This document shows positions 33,315-45,667 of a DNA stretch of 64,000 bases, one piece after another. Location: assembly GCA_037157565.1 (NCBI GenBank), contig JAZHRO010000036.1:130394001-130458000 (forward strand). Direction: 5' to 3'. Each line of letters opens with the position of its first letter. Within the stretch, counting starts at the first letter, position 1. The translations under genes were made by a program, and so were the position numbers. The notes beneath the pieces were generated by a model. That model had not been told where the DNA came from. It ran no database searches and was given only the letters and a program-made list of their open reading frames with translations. The stretch is from Thalassia testudinum. Taxonomy: Eukaryota > Streptophyta > Magnoliopsida > Alismatales > Hydrocharitaceae.

Positions 33315-36300
33315 TCATATGCATGCAGGGAAGGGTAGAGAAAGGATGAAAGATTGGGTAACGAGAGCTGAGGTGTAGGGTATATAGTAGGATGGTAGGG
33401 TGGGTGGTGAAAGATCTGGCATTTTCTGGGACGAGAGTGTCCCAGGCGGATCGGAGAACAAGTCAGGAAGAAGAAGTTGGCCCTCAGATTGGCCAAGAAG
33501 AGGGGCTTCTTGGATAGATGGATCCAAAAAGGAATAGCCCCAGTGAGAAGTATATGGGCTCAAGGTTCCAGTGTGGAGTTGTAAATCCGCCTGATTTGGC
33601 GAGAAAGAAAGGGCAATCCAGTCTTCAAGAGTGTAGACCGGTGGTGAGTAGCTCAGATATGACTCAGACCACGAGGTATGGGAAGCGGAGAAAACCTCGT
33701 CAGAAGTCTGGCCAAGAAAAGGTACGGGACAAGGGAGGGATGGGGGAACGTCACAATATGTGTTGGCCAGGCAATCGATAGTGTTTATAGGCAATCCGCA
33801 GCGGTCAGAATAGGTCCCAATTGGTTCGATACACGCGCTGACGGTCATGTCCTCGTCAGACGTGTCATCCTCAATGCACTGACAATCAAAGTTCTTGGCT
33901 GCCTTGAAGATGTTAAGCTTGATCTTTTTAGATCCAACTGCAATCTCAATACAGCCCGACTCACAATCGATAAGGGCGCGGCCTGTGGCCAAGAAAGGTC
34001 GACCAAGGATGATCGAACAATCAGAAAGTGAGCTAGGAACTTCCATATCTAAAACAAGAAAGTCAACAGGAAAATAGAGACTGTTGACCCTAACCACTAC
34101 GTCTTCCATCACACCCTTCGGGATTTTGACAAAACGATCTGCCAATTGTAACGTGGCAGGGGTGGGTTTCAGATTTCTTAAGGAAAATTTTTCGAGCATG
34201 ATGGTCGGTATAAGATTTATGGAAGATCCTAAATCAAGCAGGGCACAGTTAAAATTGCAGCCTTGGATGCTACAGGAAATGAGCTGTGTGCCTGGATCTT
34301 TCTGCTTCGGTAGTAGGTTTGACAATATAGCACAACTCGCATGAGGAGAGAGAACCACCGGATTTTTAGTTTTCTTTGAATTTCACCTGGGTGTTGTGTA
34401 GTCTTTGAAAAATCGGGCGACAGTAGGTATGTGATCGATAGCCTCAAGCAGGGGTACTTTGATTTCTACATCCGTGAACAAATTACGCAGGTTATCAAAG
34501 GCCTGCTTGTCTTTCTTCCTGCCTTTTGGCTCCCTCAGTAGAGCCTCAGAAAATAGGACTGATTCTGGCACCAATTTGGGTGTATCGTCCTCTCGCGAAT
34601 GTGGTGCGCATCCCGAATGAGAGGGCGATGAAGAAGATGGGCCAGGATCAGGTCGAGGCAGATCGATGGTCTGCTTACCGCTTCTCGTAGTGATAGCATT
34701 GGAAGATGTGGGTCCAGTGGGATCATATGGTGGAGGAGGGTTCGCAATAGGGACATAAGAGTGCGGGGCTGCAGCGAGATTAGCCTGAAATCCCGGTGGA
34801 ATGCTTGGAGCTTGCAGAATTTGATTAACCTGCCCCTGAGATGGTCGTACCTGTGGTTGAGGACCACAGGGTATGAAGTTTCACAGGTTTGGAACAGGTT
34901 AGGTGGGAAGAGTGCCCTAAGATCAAGTCGCCATGCGTAGTTGACTAATCTCAGCATTCTACTGCGCCAATTGGTGCTGAAGAGAGGTCATGTTCTCTTC
35001 ATGGCGCTTTGACATTTCCGTCATCATTTGCATCAATTTCTCAAGAGGACTTGATGTGTGTTCGGTTTGCAGTACGCAAGAGCCTGATGGCTGATTTTCC
35101 ATAGGATTAGACTGGGCCCTTGGGATGACGGGCGCGGATGGTCGCATTGGTCCACCAGCGGAATTTTGGCACTGCGGGTTGTTGGACCATGCGAAGTTCG
35201 GATGATTATGCCACCCTGGGTTATAAGTGGTAGAGAATGGGTTGTTCCCCAGGGCGCAAGCATCTTCTATGCCAGAAGACGCGTTCGTATGTAAGTATGC
35301 GTCCGAGCACACGGAGGCTTGGTCCTCCGTGTCGAAATACTGGCTCGCAGAAGCAAGTTCCACATGACTTACCGAGTCGCTTGGCGTGACACTCGGTACG
35401 GAAGGTCTTATGGGGTTTCTCGGGATAAGCCTGGTGTTGGTAGAATTGGGATTGTGATGAAGTGGTGAAGTGGGGGTGTTTGCCATAGAACAGGCAGGGT
35501 TGGCCAGAAGCTCGTCCAGCTTCTTGTGCACGATGGAGACTTCATCCAGTTTTTGTGCAATAAGGCTTAGATCAGTGGATCAATGGGAGGGTCCCATGTC
35601 AACTTCATGGACATTTCGGGGCTGGCTGGCACGATTAAAGGCAACAATGGAAGCATTGTTCATCGAGTTTTCACTCATATTTTCAAACAATTCAAATGCT
35701 CCATTCTCGTCTTTATTCATAAAGTTCCCTCTATAGGAAGCATCTGCAATCTGCTTCAAAGTCTCATTTAGCCCATAGTAGAAAATCTAGGCTATATGCC
35801 ACTTAGGCAGACCGTGGTGCGGACACTTCCTGAGGAGGTCGTTATACCTCTCCCATGCCTCATGAAATTGTTCACCGTTTTGTTGCATAAAAGAGGTGAT
35901 AGCACTGCGAAGCGCATTGGTTCGCCCGATTGGGAAGAACTTCTTGAGAAACGCTGTTCGCATCTCTTCCCAAGAGTGGATGGTTCTCCCAAGGGTGCGT
36001 AGCCACTGTGACGCTTTATCCCGCATTGAAAATGGGAACATTTTCGTGAGGACTATAGGTAACCCGACATTTCTTGGTTTAACCGTTTCAGCCAGTCGGG
36101 TTAGGTCTTCCAAGTGGAGAAAAGGATCTTCACTTGCAAGACCATGGAAGTGAAAATTTATTAGGCCAATAATGTTAGGTTTCAATTCAAAGTCATCCCC
36201 GCCCATGGGGACCCGAATTTGTCCTATGGTCTCTATAGCAGCAGGATTCTGATAGGAGCTAAGAGACCTAGGATCCTCCCATTTGGGAGAGTTCTGCATT

Positions 36301-36539
36301 TTCTCTAATGTTTCCCTAATGGCTTCCATTTGCTCATTATACATTTCCATTTGGGCTTGGAGGCAGGTTATGGGGTCTAAGGCTCCACCACCTGGTGGGT
36401 TCTGAGGGCGGTTTCCTCCCTCGAGATTTGGGGGTGGGCGTGCAGCCATGTTTGTGGAGGAGGAGGATGATTCAGCTTCTTTTCTAAAATTATCAGACAA
36501 TTCACACAGTTCAGGGTTTTGTGACCTCCTCCCAAACAT
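33315..36539 (-). pseudogene. gag-protease polyprotein of element 3, with a C-terminal extension in place of RT
   Basis: Minus-strand frame starting MFGRRSQN at 36539, the same gag start as in the copy at 60981. Gag motifs: GGDDFELKPNIIGLINFHFH, DKASQWLRTLGRTI, FLKKFFPIGRTNALR and CPHHGLPKW, ending at a stop at 35787. It continues through stops: a Pro/Asn/Gln-rich linker (35531-34959), TTRSGKQ near 34690, and the pre-protease block VEIKVPLLEAIDHIPTVARF near 34475-34415. The aspartic protease (34358-about 33880) keeps ALLDLGSSINLIP and the flap-side IILGRPFLATGRA. Instead of RT it ends with about 150 residues rich in Ser, Pro, Thr, Leu and acidic residues and stops at 33315, beside the GAGGACAT signal. 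Stops make this copy inactive. The extension matches nothing I recognise. Confidence 0.85.
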
Positions 36540-37884
36540 GCACTATCGCCGAAAGAATTGGGGAGATGAGAAGGGAAAAGAGATGAGAGAAATAATGCCG
36601 CAAAGGTACACTTGATGATAAATCAATGCAATCAATTTCCTAACCTCTACAGTGTACCCTTAGACCTAAAGATCTAAGTTACCTACTATCACGAACTACA
36701 GAATCGAATGCAAGTACCGCGGAACCACCGGGCCAGATTGAAAGGCCTTTTGCCCCAGTCTTAGACACCCAATAGCACGCAGGAACCCTCACCAGCACGT
36801 AGACGCTACACGTAGGTAGTTAGACCTCCAATCCTTAATAAGGGTCAAGTTACTACCAATTTTAGTTAGAGGCTTAAGGTCAAGTGCTTTTGGAATGTGA
36901 AGGGCGTTGTTTACGGGTAATGCCCAAGTGATTGATTTTCAGAGTGTGTAAAACAAGCATGCAACAGGGAAATCTCCCCAAATTAAAGTTTTTAATTGGT
37001 GAATGATTTTTAGAGTTCAACCTTACGTAGTATTGATTTTAGGATTTCGTTGATATACCAATTCAACCAATCTCTGGGTTACAGGTTTTCTTTTAAGCCC
37101 AACAAACCCTTCTTCAATTTCAATTGGTTAATGCATGCTAAAATGCAATGGGCTTCCCTAATTGGAGATTTCTATGTGTGGATGCAAGAATCAGTTTTAT
37201 ATTAGTGTGAAAGGGAGCCAAAGCACTTCAATTCAAGTGCTCCCAATCACCAAAAAGATTTCCACACACAAGGCTCAATCAACAGATAAAAAAACTAAAA
37301 TTATTGGTGTTGAAATATTCGGGATCAAATCTTAGGCAAGATGAAAAAGTCGTGGTGGGGTTAGAATCAACTCAATTCCAAGTCTCCCCACCAAAAAGGT
37401 GATCCCAGATTGCAGGTAAATGAGGCAAAGAGGGGCGGCAATCAATCTTTTTATTTGCCTCAAAGAATACTTCACATGACGAAAAATTCAAGAATCAAGA
37501 TTCTTGGATTTTCGCTGTGCGAAGTAGGGCGGGAAATCCCGGGGCGGTGGGAGTTAGGGCAATCAATTAAACAAGTGAATTTTGATCCACTTGCCCCAAG
37601 AGATCCCAAGAAGTTTTTCTAGTTTTTTTTTTTATTAAGGTTACAAGTTAACCTAGGTTGCTAAGAAGAGAAGACCTACTTGTTCGGCAACGTGTGTGAA
37701 GCTCCAATGCGGTGTCGACGCCTTCACGCTCTCGTTCCCGCCTTGGATCTGCTTCCATCTTCGACTTCATTTGCCTACCTTTTCCTTGCAACAGGTTCAC
37801 CTGCACACCAAAAATAAAGACACCCATGAAGAGAGAAGAGAAAAAATTACAGGAATGGAGTAAAAACTTACTTGAAGGCGCACT
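36540..37884. other. no gene; 5' leader of element 3
   Basis: Non-coding on the element strand between primer-binding site and gag start; no other feature seen. Confidence 0.75.
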
Positions 37885-37902
37885 TCCCCGGCAACGGTGC
37901 CA
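37885..37902 (-). promoter_or_regulatory. tRNA-Asp primer-binding site of element 3
   Basis: Element strand TGGCACCGTTGCCGGGGA, one mismatch from the complement of the tRNA-Asp 3' end. It lies 9 bp from the LTR. Confidence 0.88.
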
Positions 37903-38594
37903 AAAAAGGTGTAGTGTCGGACCCGAATAGGTTGTTAATATGGTGATTTTATCGTTGAAGTGTGTATAGTGGTTAACCTAAATTGGACCTAACCACCTCT
38001 TTACAAAATTTTTAACCTGGCCTACTTGATTTTATCTTGGTCACTTTTAGGCCCAGGGTCGAACTCAGGGAAGTGGGGTTACAAGTCAAGTTTCTACGCC
38101 TTTCCTACAACGAATCTCTTCCGTTCATTTGTTATGTTTTTGGTGTTTTTCTATTTAGATTTTTTTTCTGGTAATCTTTGTCCTTGAGGCACACCCTCAA
38201 AATTGGGTTCTTGGCTTTGAGCCAAAATAGGGTTCCAAAACGGGTCTTGCTATTCGCAAGACGGGGTACCTGCAAGTCAAGGATTATCATTTCTCTTTTT
38301 TATATATATATTTTATCTTTTTACTATCAGGAAAGCTAAACAGAAATAAAGTAAATATAGTGTAGATATATATATGTATATATTATATATGTATAAAGGG
38401 GTAGGGGTGGAGGCGGAGATGGAGTGTAGCACGGTGTCGAGTCGGTCGTCGTCTAGAAAGACGCAACCAACAAGACGAGGTGCCGCGTGTAGTGTGGGAT
38501 GGATGGTGGAAGATGTATGTGACCACACTTTTTGTACGCATGTATCAGGGAATATCAGCAACTGGTGCAGATATTCCCGCGATACCACGTTTGG

Positions 38595-38785
38595 TAAATA
38601 ATGTGAAAATATATCTATATATGTATATATGTAAATATATCTATATGTATATATGGTTATATATAGGTATATATATGTATATATGTGTATATATAAGTAT
38701 ATGTATATATGTATGTAGCTATATGTATAGATAGATATATGTATATATATATATATGTATGTATGTATGTATATAATACTATATA

Positions 38786-38829
<44 letters not shown>

Positions 38830-39300
38830 ATAATATATGTATATAGGTATATGTATATATGTATGTATATATATATATGTATAAGTATATGTATGTATAA
38901 GTATATGTGTATATAGATGTATATATATATAAGTATATAGATGTATATAAATATATATATATATATATAAGTATATAGATATATGTATATATATGTATAT
39001 GTATACTAATACTTAGTTATAAATATACTACTATATATATAGATATAAGTGTATATATATATATATGTATATGTATATAAGTATATGTATATATATAAGT
39101 ATATAGATATATATATATATATGTATGTATGTATACTAATACATAAGTCTATAGGTACTACTATATGTATAAATATAAGTATGTATATATATATACATAT
39201 GTATGTATATATATATATAGGTATATAAATATATGTATATATATATATATCAATATATATATGTACGCGTTTATATATATATGATATAATAGTGTATAGG
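38595..39300. repeat. expanded TA/TATG microsatellite in element 3 right LTR
   Basis: About 700 bp of TATA, TGTATA and AAGTATA words, roughly twice the length of the same tract in the left LTR. It contains internally duplicated blocks such as ACTAATAC...TACTACTATATATA (about 39005-39035 and 39133-39165). Confidence 0.9.
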
Positions 39301-39666
39301 GGTGTGTGTGTGTGGAAGTGTGAGTGTATGTGTGTGTGAGCGTCGGTAAAGAGAGTGTTGTGAGAGAGAGTGAGAGAGAGAGAGAGCGGGAGAGAGAGGG
39401 TGCTGCTGAGGTTAAGTCGTCTGCAGCTTCCTAGAGCCATCTGGAGGTCCTCAAGCGCACGTGCAGGCGCGCATGCACGCAGACAAGCGCGCGCTAGAGG
39501 GCGATGGGCGCGGAGAGAAGACCGCAGTGCATAGCGCTGCGTGAAGAGTCTAGTGTGGGTTGGCAGACGCGGGGACTGGGAGCGGGTGTTAGCAGACGTT
39601 GTGGCGGGCACTGGAGCGGGCGCGGAACTGCACGCGTGCACGGGCGATGGGTGGTAGCGGCGTGCC

Positions 39667-39751
39667 GGGTGACCTGTAAAGTGAGAAACTCACCGGTCAC
39701 CCCACTGTAGCCACAGTGTCACGCAGACTTGCGTGAACAGTGGCTACAGTG
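39667..39751. promoter_or_regulatory. two adjacent hairpins in element 3 right LTR
   Basis: First: GGGTGACCTGT with ACCGGTCACCC (39667-39702). Second: CACTGTAGCCAC pairs perfectly with GTGGCTACAGTG, and TCACGC with GCGTGA inside it (39703-39751), giving about 20 pairs with a small bulge and an AGACTT loop. Confidence 0.7.
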
Positions 39752-40802
39752 TAAGGCCACCCCGTGTGACCGGGAGCTGCAGGTGCTGTGAGTGCAGCTG
39801 GCTCACGGTTGGTGCACGCGGGCTGGCGTGCGAGGAAGAGGGTCTGCGCCGGTCGGTTGCGGGCGCGGAGAAGCTCACGACAGAGCTCGCGGAGAGGGAG
39901 TTGGCATGCACGGGGGAGGGCGAGGGCGAGGGCGACGCGAGCGCTGCTGGGGTGTGTTGGGGTACTTGGCCAGCCGCTACAGTGATGCGCGGTGGCCGAT
40001 TGCGGGCGAAAGAGAGAGCATGACAGAGCGAAGAAGCGGGAGGTGGAGAGGCCTGCAGGCTTGCGCGGAGGCCAGGGAGGCCTACAGGCTTGCATGGAAT
40101 GGGCTGGGGTTGCTGCTGTTGTTGTGCTGCCGCTGCCGTCGAGCTTCGAGCTTCAGACCTTGAAGCATGCGGCAATGGCTGAAGGTGCTGGAAACGTAAA
40201 AAACGAGAGAAGAGCCACCACGCCCACCGGCTCTTTGAAGAGTTGGGCGGTGGTGGTCTCACTGTGGTGGGTGTTCACCACAGTGAGGGCTCCTGTCCGT
40301 CGGGTGTCTCCGAGGAGGGCCGGCGTGTGGAGGGAGAGAGAGGAGAGGACGATGGCCTGGAAGAAGTGCTGGGTTTTTCTGTGTGGAAGGACCAAGCTGC
40401 TGCAAGAAGAAGCCATGCCCTCTTTTTTATAGAGGAGGAAGGCATGCATAGCCATGCCCTGGCTGTGCATGCGGCTGCATGGGGCTCGGCAGGGAGTGGC
40501 AGCCGCAGGGAAGGGCTGGAGCAGGGAATGGCGTGAGGAGAAGAAGAAGATGCATGCAGCGGCGGGGAAGATTTAAAAATCAAGTGAAATAAAAAATAAC
40601 AAGATGGTGAATTAGCAGAGATGCACTTGAGGAAAAATGTTAATTGCAAAGCCACTTATTCATTCTCCTCTCCTCTCAATTAAATGCATGCATGCATGTA
40701 TTTTTACAAATGGATTATGGAACCCTAATATGCATAGGTAATGCTAGGAAGTAGCACAAGAAGGCACTATTGTAGGTGTATTTTTGCGGTGCAATCAGAG
40801 AA

Positions 40803-43713
40803 CTAACCCGAATCACTCCTTGAAAAATCTGAACCTGATTCCTTTTCCCAAACAAAACTATTTTGGTAATTATAGGCAACATGTGTATCAACCTGGACCA
40901 TCCCAGGAAGATACAAACAATCAGGTCATGAAAACTCTGCAAGGTATGCAGAATCAAATGACAAAAGTAACCAACATGATTACCAACTTGTAACACCAAG
41001 TTAAGGTTACTCCTGATCATCGACCTATTGGGAATTTACCTTCCCAACCCATGCCCAACCCAAATAATCAAAGGAATCAATTCCAAAGTGGATATCCCAG
41101 TCAACCCATTCAACCAGCACCTCAGCATCCACCGGGTTTCAATAACAGTCAAGCTTCCCGTCCTCATCCTAGAAACAACCAGACTGCAAATGCAGTTACT
41201 TTGAGGAATGGGAAAACCACTCACAATCCCCTGCCTGTTAAAGAAACCCATTTTAATGAAACACATATCAACTCTTCCCCATCTTCCTCTCATATTGTTT
41301 AGGAACCAATTAATGCAAAACTGGGAAACCCTGCTCCATTTCCACAAGCCCTCCATGCTTCAAATAAAAAAAAGAAATCTGAGCCCACTGAAAAGGAATT
41401 AATGGATTTATTTGGGCAAGTTGAAATTAATATCCCTCTCCTAGATGCCAATAAATACATCCCTACCTATGCAAAATTTCAAAAAGATTTGTGTACCCCG
41501 AAAAGGCAGCCCCGAAATTTAGGGAAGGTGATCCTTCCTGAGACAGTCAGCTCAGTTGTGCAGAGTCAACTGCCTCTTAAGAGAAAAGATCCCGACGCCC
41601 CCCTGATTCAAGTTATCATTAATGATACTTCTTTTGATCATGCTTTGTTGGATCTCGGTGCCTCAATTAATCTTATCCCCACAATTGTTTTTGAGGAATT
41701 TAAAATCGGTGAATTAAAGCCTGTTGAGGTTACTCTTCAATTAGCCGATCGATCTTCAACTAAACCAAGGGGAATTGTTGAGGATGTCCTTCTCCGGCTC
41801 AAAAATTGTCTATTTGTAGTAGACTTTTTAGTCCTGGACATAGAGGTACCGGAAGCACCAAAGTTTGCCCCCATCATTCTTGGAAGACCATTCTTAGCCA
41901 CCACCCATACGAATATTGATTGTGTTTCTATAAAAATGAAGTCATGTGTGGCGGTGAATCTGTAACCCTAGACATTTTCCAAGCTTCTAAGCGGTTCCAA
42001 AAACTAGATTTCTTTGATGATTCAGATTCAGAATGAGAAAATATTGTGGAGGAAACTTTGCAAATTTCCCATTTAGGTTCCTATTTTGTCATCAATACGG
42101 TTCCTAAACAATCCACTTATTCTCACCCTTCCACCCTAACCACACATTCAGCTAACCCTCCAGCTGACCCTTTCACTCTCACCTCACCATTAACCCACAA
42201 AGCAGAAATTCTTTCGGAGCCAGGCCCACAATTGGAATTAAAACCTTTGCCCGACTCCCTTAAAAATGTCTTCTTGGGTCCAAATCAGACCTTGCCCCTG
42301 ATTATAAATTCTGGACTTACCGGGGCACAAGAGCACAAACTTCTCCAGATTTTAAGTAAATATAGAAAAGCTATTGGCCGAACCCTTTCTGATCTTAAGG
42401 GTATTCATCCATCCTATTGTACACATCGTATATATTTAGAGGACGATTCTCGCCCCTCCTACCAACCACAAAGGAGCTTGAACCCTATTATGCAGGAGGT
42501 GGTAAAAAAGGAGATTATGAAGTGGCTTGATGCTAATATCATCTACCCCATTTCTGACAACTCCTGGGTTAGTCCAACACAAGTTGTGCCCAAAAAGGCT
42601 TGACTAACAGTTGTCACTAATGATAATGGGGAGAATATAGCCACTCGAACCGCCCTCTTCTTGGCGCGTGTGTATTGATTACAGAAAATTAAACACCACC
42701 ACCAAGAAGGACCATTTTCCGCTCCCCTTTATTGATCAAATCTTGGAGCATTTAGCCGGACGGGATTTTTACTGTTTTTTGGACAATTATTCCGACCATA
42801 ATCAGGTAGCGGTTCATCCTGAGGACCAGGACAAAACAACTTTCACCTGCCCCTTCAGAACCTTTGCTTTTTGAAGGATGCCCTTTGGTCTTTGCAACGC
42901 ACCTGCGACTTTTCAAAGGTGTATGCTTGCAATATTTTCAGACCTGGTAGGTGAATGCTTAGAAGTCTTTATGGATGACTTCTCTATTTTTGGAGATTCT
43001 TTTGACCATTGTCTCAAGAACCTTGAAAGAACTCTCCAAAAGTGCATAGAAGTCAATCTGGTCCCCAGTTGGGAAAAAAGTCATTTCATGGTCCAAGAAG
43101 GTATTGTCTTGGGCCATGTTATTTCAAAAGAAGAAATTGCAATAGATAAAGCAAAAATAGATGCTATATCTACGCTCCCACCACCCACTACTGTCAAACA
43201 AATCATATCCTTTTTTGGTCATGTGGGTTTCCATCATAGATTCATCCAAATTTTTTCCCAAATCACCAAGCCCTTACGTCAGCTACTTACTAAAGACCAA
43301 CCATTTGATTTTAATGATAAGTGCCTGGAGAGTTTTTTGAGGTTGAAGAAGGAGGTTACTGAGGCACCAATTTTACAGGGACCTGATTGGAATAGTCCCT
43401 TTGAATTAATGACAGATGCCTCAGATTTTGCTGTAGGGGCCGTTCTAAGGCAAAGAATTGGCAAGAAGCCCGTTGTGATCTATTATGCTAGCAAAACTCT
43501 TGATGATGCACAACAGAATTACACGGTTATTGAAAAGGAACTTCTTGCCATTGTATTTGCCTTAGAAAAATTTAGATTTTATCTTTTGGGGTCACATGTC
43601 ACTGTATATACCGACCACTCAGCAATTAAATATTTACTGACAAAGAAAGATGAGAAACCCCACCATATCCATTGGATTCTGTTGCTCCAAGAATTTGACC
43701 TGGAAATCAAGGA
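40803..43713 (+). pseudogene. element 2 gag (end), protease, reverse transcriptase and RNase H
   Basis: Continues the gag frame with RTNPNHSLKNL and a Pro/Asn/Gln-rich tail (to about 41300). The pre-protease block VEINIPLLDANKYIPTYAKF is near 41418-41480. The aspartic protease (about 41540-41940) has ALLDLGASINLIP and IILGRPFLATT. The RT begins near 42235 (LELKPLP). It carries [21 protein letters not shown] and the catalytic [10 protein letters not shown] (near 42965). RNase H follows with [23 protein letters not shown] and VYTDHSA (43410-43620) and stops mid-domain at LEIKDK (about 43713), where element 1 LTR sequence begins. Stops or frameshifts lie near 40991, 41300, 41940, 42034, 42601, 42650 and 42872. 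It copied RNA into DNA when active; it is now dead. Confidence 0.93.
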
Positions 43714-45667
43714 TAAGGTCGGCCAAGTCCACGGGTTATGTTGCGAACAAGTCTGGTGAAGGGGGGGAGGACCTCACCCTCAGTGTTGGAGGCGAAGAGC
43801 CTCTGGCAAAAAATCAATTTATGCTCACGAAGGCGCCTTTCCACTTCCGAGGTAGGACTAAATGTCCCACCTGTCTTCCACACACTGCAGCAGAGAGTGG
43901 CTTCCTCAATTGGTGAGGCTGCAGAGGCATACGACTCCAACTGAGAGCCTGGATGCATGCGCGAGAGGATTCCGCGTAGCCTGGAGTGATCTCCTGGAGC
44001 AGAGCGAGGCCTGGAGCAGCTTGAAGCTTGCTTTAAGCTCATCAACAATGGCAGACCATGGCCAGATACTTGAAATCAAGAACAAGGGTGTTATGGCCAC
44101 ATTAGAATGTTCAACATGGTTGCTGTGGCACGGTGAATGTAATGGTGGCCGTGGCGTGCAGCGAAGGTTGCTGTGGTGGCCGGACGGTGAAAGTGGGTTT
44201 GTTCGAGGTGGAGTTTGGGTGCTTGATGGAGTGATTGGAGTGAGGAAAAATGATTAGTGAGGTGTGGCAGAGGTCGTAGGGTGGTTGGCGAGGTGGATGG
44301 AGGTGTGGAGCAATTAGAGCACCTCGCCGGAGGTGGAGGAGGTGAAGGTGTTCGATGGCGTCGGTGGTTGGTTTTTCCGAAATAAAGAGAGGGGGAGAAA
44401 GTGTGAGAGAGAAGGAATTTAAGAAACCTAATCTAAGGACGAAAAGGAAGGGAATCCCACGCTGGTATGGTTGCCGAACGTGGGGAAGACGAAACTGCGT
44501 AGATGAGGCGGCGACGAAGATAGGGAAGGGGCTACATCAGCCGGTATTGCGTGACATGTAGGATTGTGGTGGAGTTAACCCAACCACTGGTACTATGGTT
44601 GGGCGACGAGTGAGTGAGGGAAAAGCCGCCAGATCTTACTGAGGGTTGTGGCCGGTGAAGGAGAGAGGAATAGAGGGGGAACCAGCCCAATTTCAAGCTT
44701 AGGAACATCGGTTGGATCTGGGGAGTCGTTAAATAGGTCTCTGAGGAGGTTTTGTGCTTGGAAGCCAAGCTTCCAAGCAAAAAAGGGTAGCCGGAGATGG
44801 AAGCTCTCGACCTGAATCTCTCATGCATTCGCATGAGAGATTGGGAAGGAATTAGGGCATCAAACTGGGTTCATATTGGAGGAATTTTCTCAGAGAATCT
44901 CCGTCCCAATTTTGGAGGAGATCCTCTGAGCAGTCAAGGAGAACTTTCCTTTCAAAGCTCATCGGAGTAGGATTCCTCCACTATAATGGTGGAGGGACCT
45001 ATTTGCACATACGATGAAGAAACTAGGGGCTAAATGCAAGGGTTTTTGAAAGTTAGGGGTAGAAATGTAATTAGACAGAACCTTTTTGTAAATTAGGTCA
45101 AGATGAGTTCCCCTTAGGTCCAAATTTTGACACAAACCTAATTTGGACCTAAGGAATCCAATGGTGAAGTTGGATTTTGGGTTTGATAACGTTTGACTAG
45201 GGAATTTATGCAAAAACCTAATTTAGGGTAAATATCTGTTTGAGACCCCATTCTAGGTCAAGATGGGTTCCAATGGCCAAATTGAAGGTATTAAACCCTA
45301 GAGGATATTTTTCTATTATTTTTAGATGGTTTAGGTGAATTTTATCCTAACCAAAACCTTGGTTAATTAAGTAGGTCTATTTTTTGGATTTCAAGAAGTC
45401 ATTTAATTCATGGAACATACACAAGCCATTTTTTGTCAAATCCAACCCACTTGTTATCTTATTAAGATCATTTGACCTTTGTTTATCCCTTGAGAAAATC
45501 TATGGTTGTACTGCATTGGTAAAATTATAGTTTTAACCCTAGCTTCTTGTTTCACTCTCAGAATGGTTGTGCAGTAAATTATGACCTTCAGTTGGTTATG
45601 TATGAGCATTTATTCTCTTCATTGGGTCAAAATGAGCTAGTTATGGCTCATGATGGTATTCCCATCA
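43714..45667 (-). repeat. element 1 5' LTR, truncated (family 1, copy B)
   Basis: Matches about 19485-21451 of copy A and ends TTCCCATCA at the target duplication CTTAT (45668-45672). About 850 bp of the U5 side are missing. The junction with element 2 shares the short sequence AGGTC (43716-43720). It contains the GGTAGGAC hairpin (43851-43871) and U3 hairpins (44815-44842, 44889-44930). Confidence 0.9.

Larger units (their letters stand above)
29613..40797 (-). mobile_element. element 3: gag-protease-only Athila-like retrotransposon, inserted in element 2 gag
   Basis: Minus-orientation element with two full LTRs (29613-32162 and 37912-40797), primer-binding site at 37885-37902, polypurine tract at 32163-32190, and one gag-protease frame (36539-33315). 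Reverse transcriptase, RNase H and integrase are absent. The space where they would lie is a direct run from protease to the 3' non-coding region, with no sign of a local deletion. Flanks are GAGGA (29608-29612) and GAGAA (40798-40802), a 5-bp target duplication with one change; removing the element restores the gag frame. It is the innermost and so youngest of the three nested elements. Confidence 0.9.
37912..40797 (-). repeat. element 3 right LTR (5' LTR), 2,886 bp
   Basis: Plus-strand ends TAGTGTCGG and GTGCAATCA. It is near-identical to the left LTR outside the expanded TA/TG tract (38595-39300). It keeps GT and GA runs (about 39300-39396), the hairpin pair (39667-39702, 39703-39751) and TATA (40421-40432). 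Confidence 0.92.
24409..43713 (+). mobile_element. element 2: Athila-type Ty3-gypsy retrotransposon, 3' part deleted, carrying element 3
   Basis: Plus-orientation element with 5' LTR (24409-26687), tRNA-Asp primer-binding site (26693-26710), leader, gag (from 28328), and protease, reverse transcriptase and RNase H up to about 43713. Element 3 (29613-40797) sits in the gag. The integrase and 3' LTR are missing because of the junction with the element 1 LTR near 43713. The left target duplication is GTGCT (24404-24408); the right copy is lost. The LTR family is shared with the solo LTR at 56170-58418. Confidence 0.9.
18635..45667 (-). mobile_element. element 1: Athila-type Ty3-gypsy retrotransposon in a villin exon, carrying two nested elements
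   Basis: Minus-orientation LTR retrotransposon flanked by CTTAT (18630-18634 and 45668-45672). Its 3' LTR (18635-21451) and internal region back to the integrase (24403) are present. At 24408 element 2 is inserted. On the far side only 1,954 bp of the 5' LTR remain (43714-45667): the RT, protease, gag, primer-binding site and the 3' third of that LTR were deleted together with the end of element 2. The integrase shows it belongs to the Athila group. The copy at 55105-64000 belongs to the same family and supplies the gag-protease view missing here. Confidence 0.92.
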
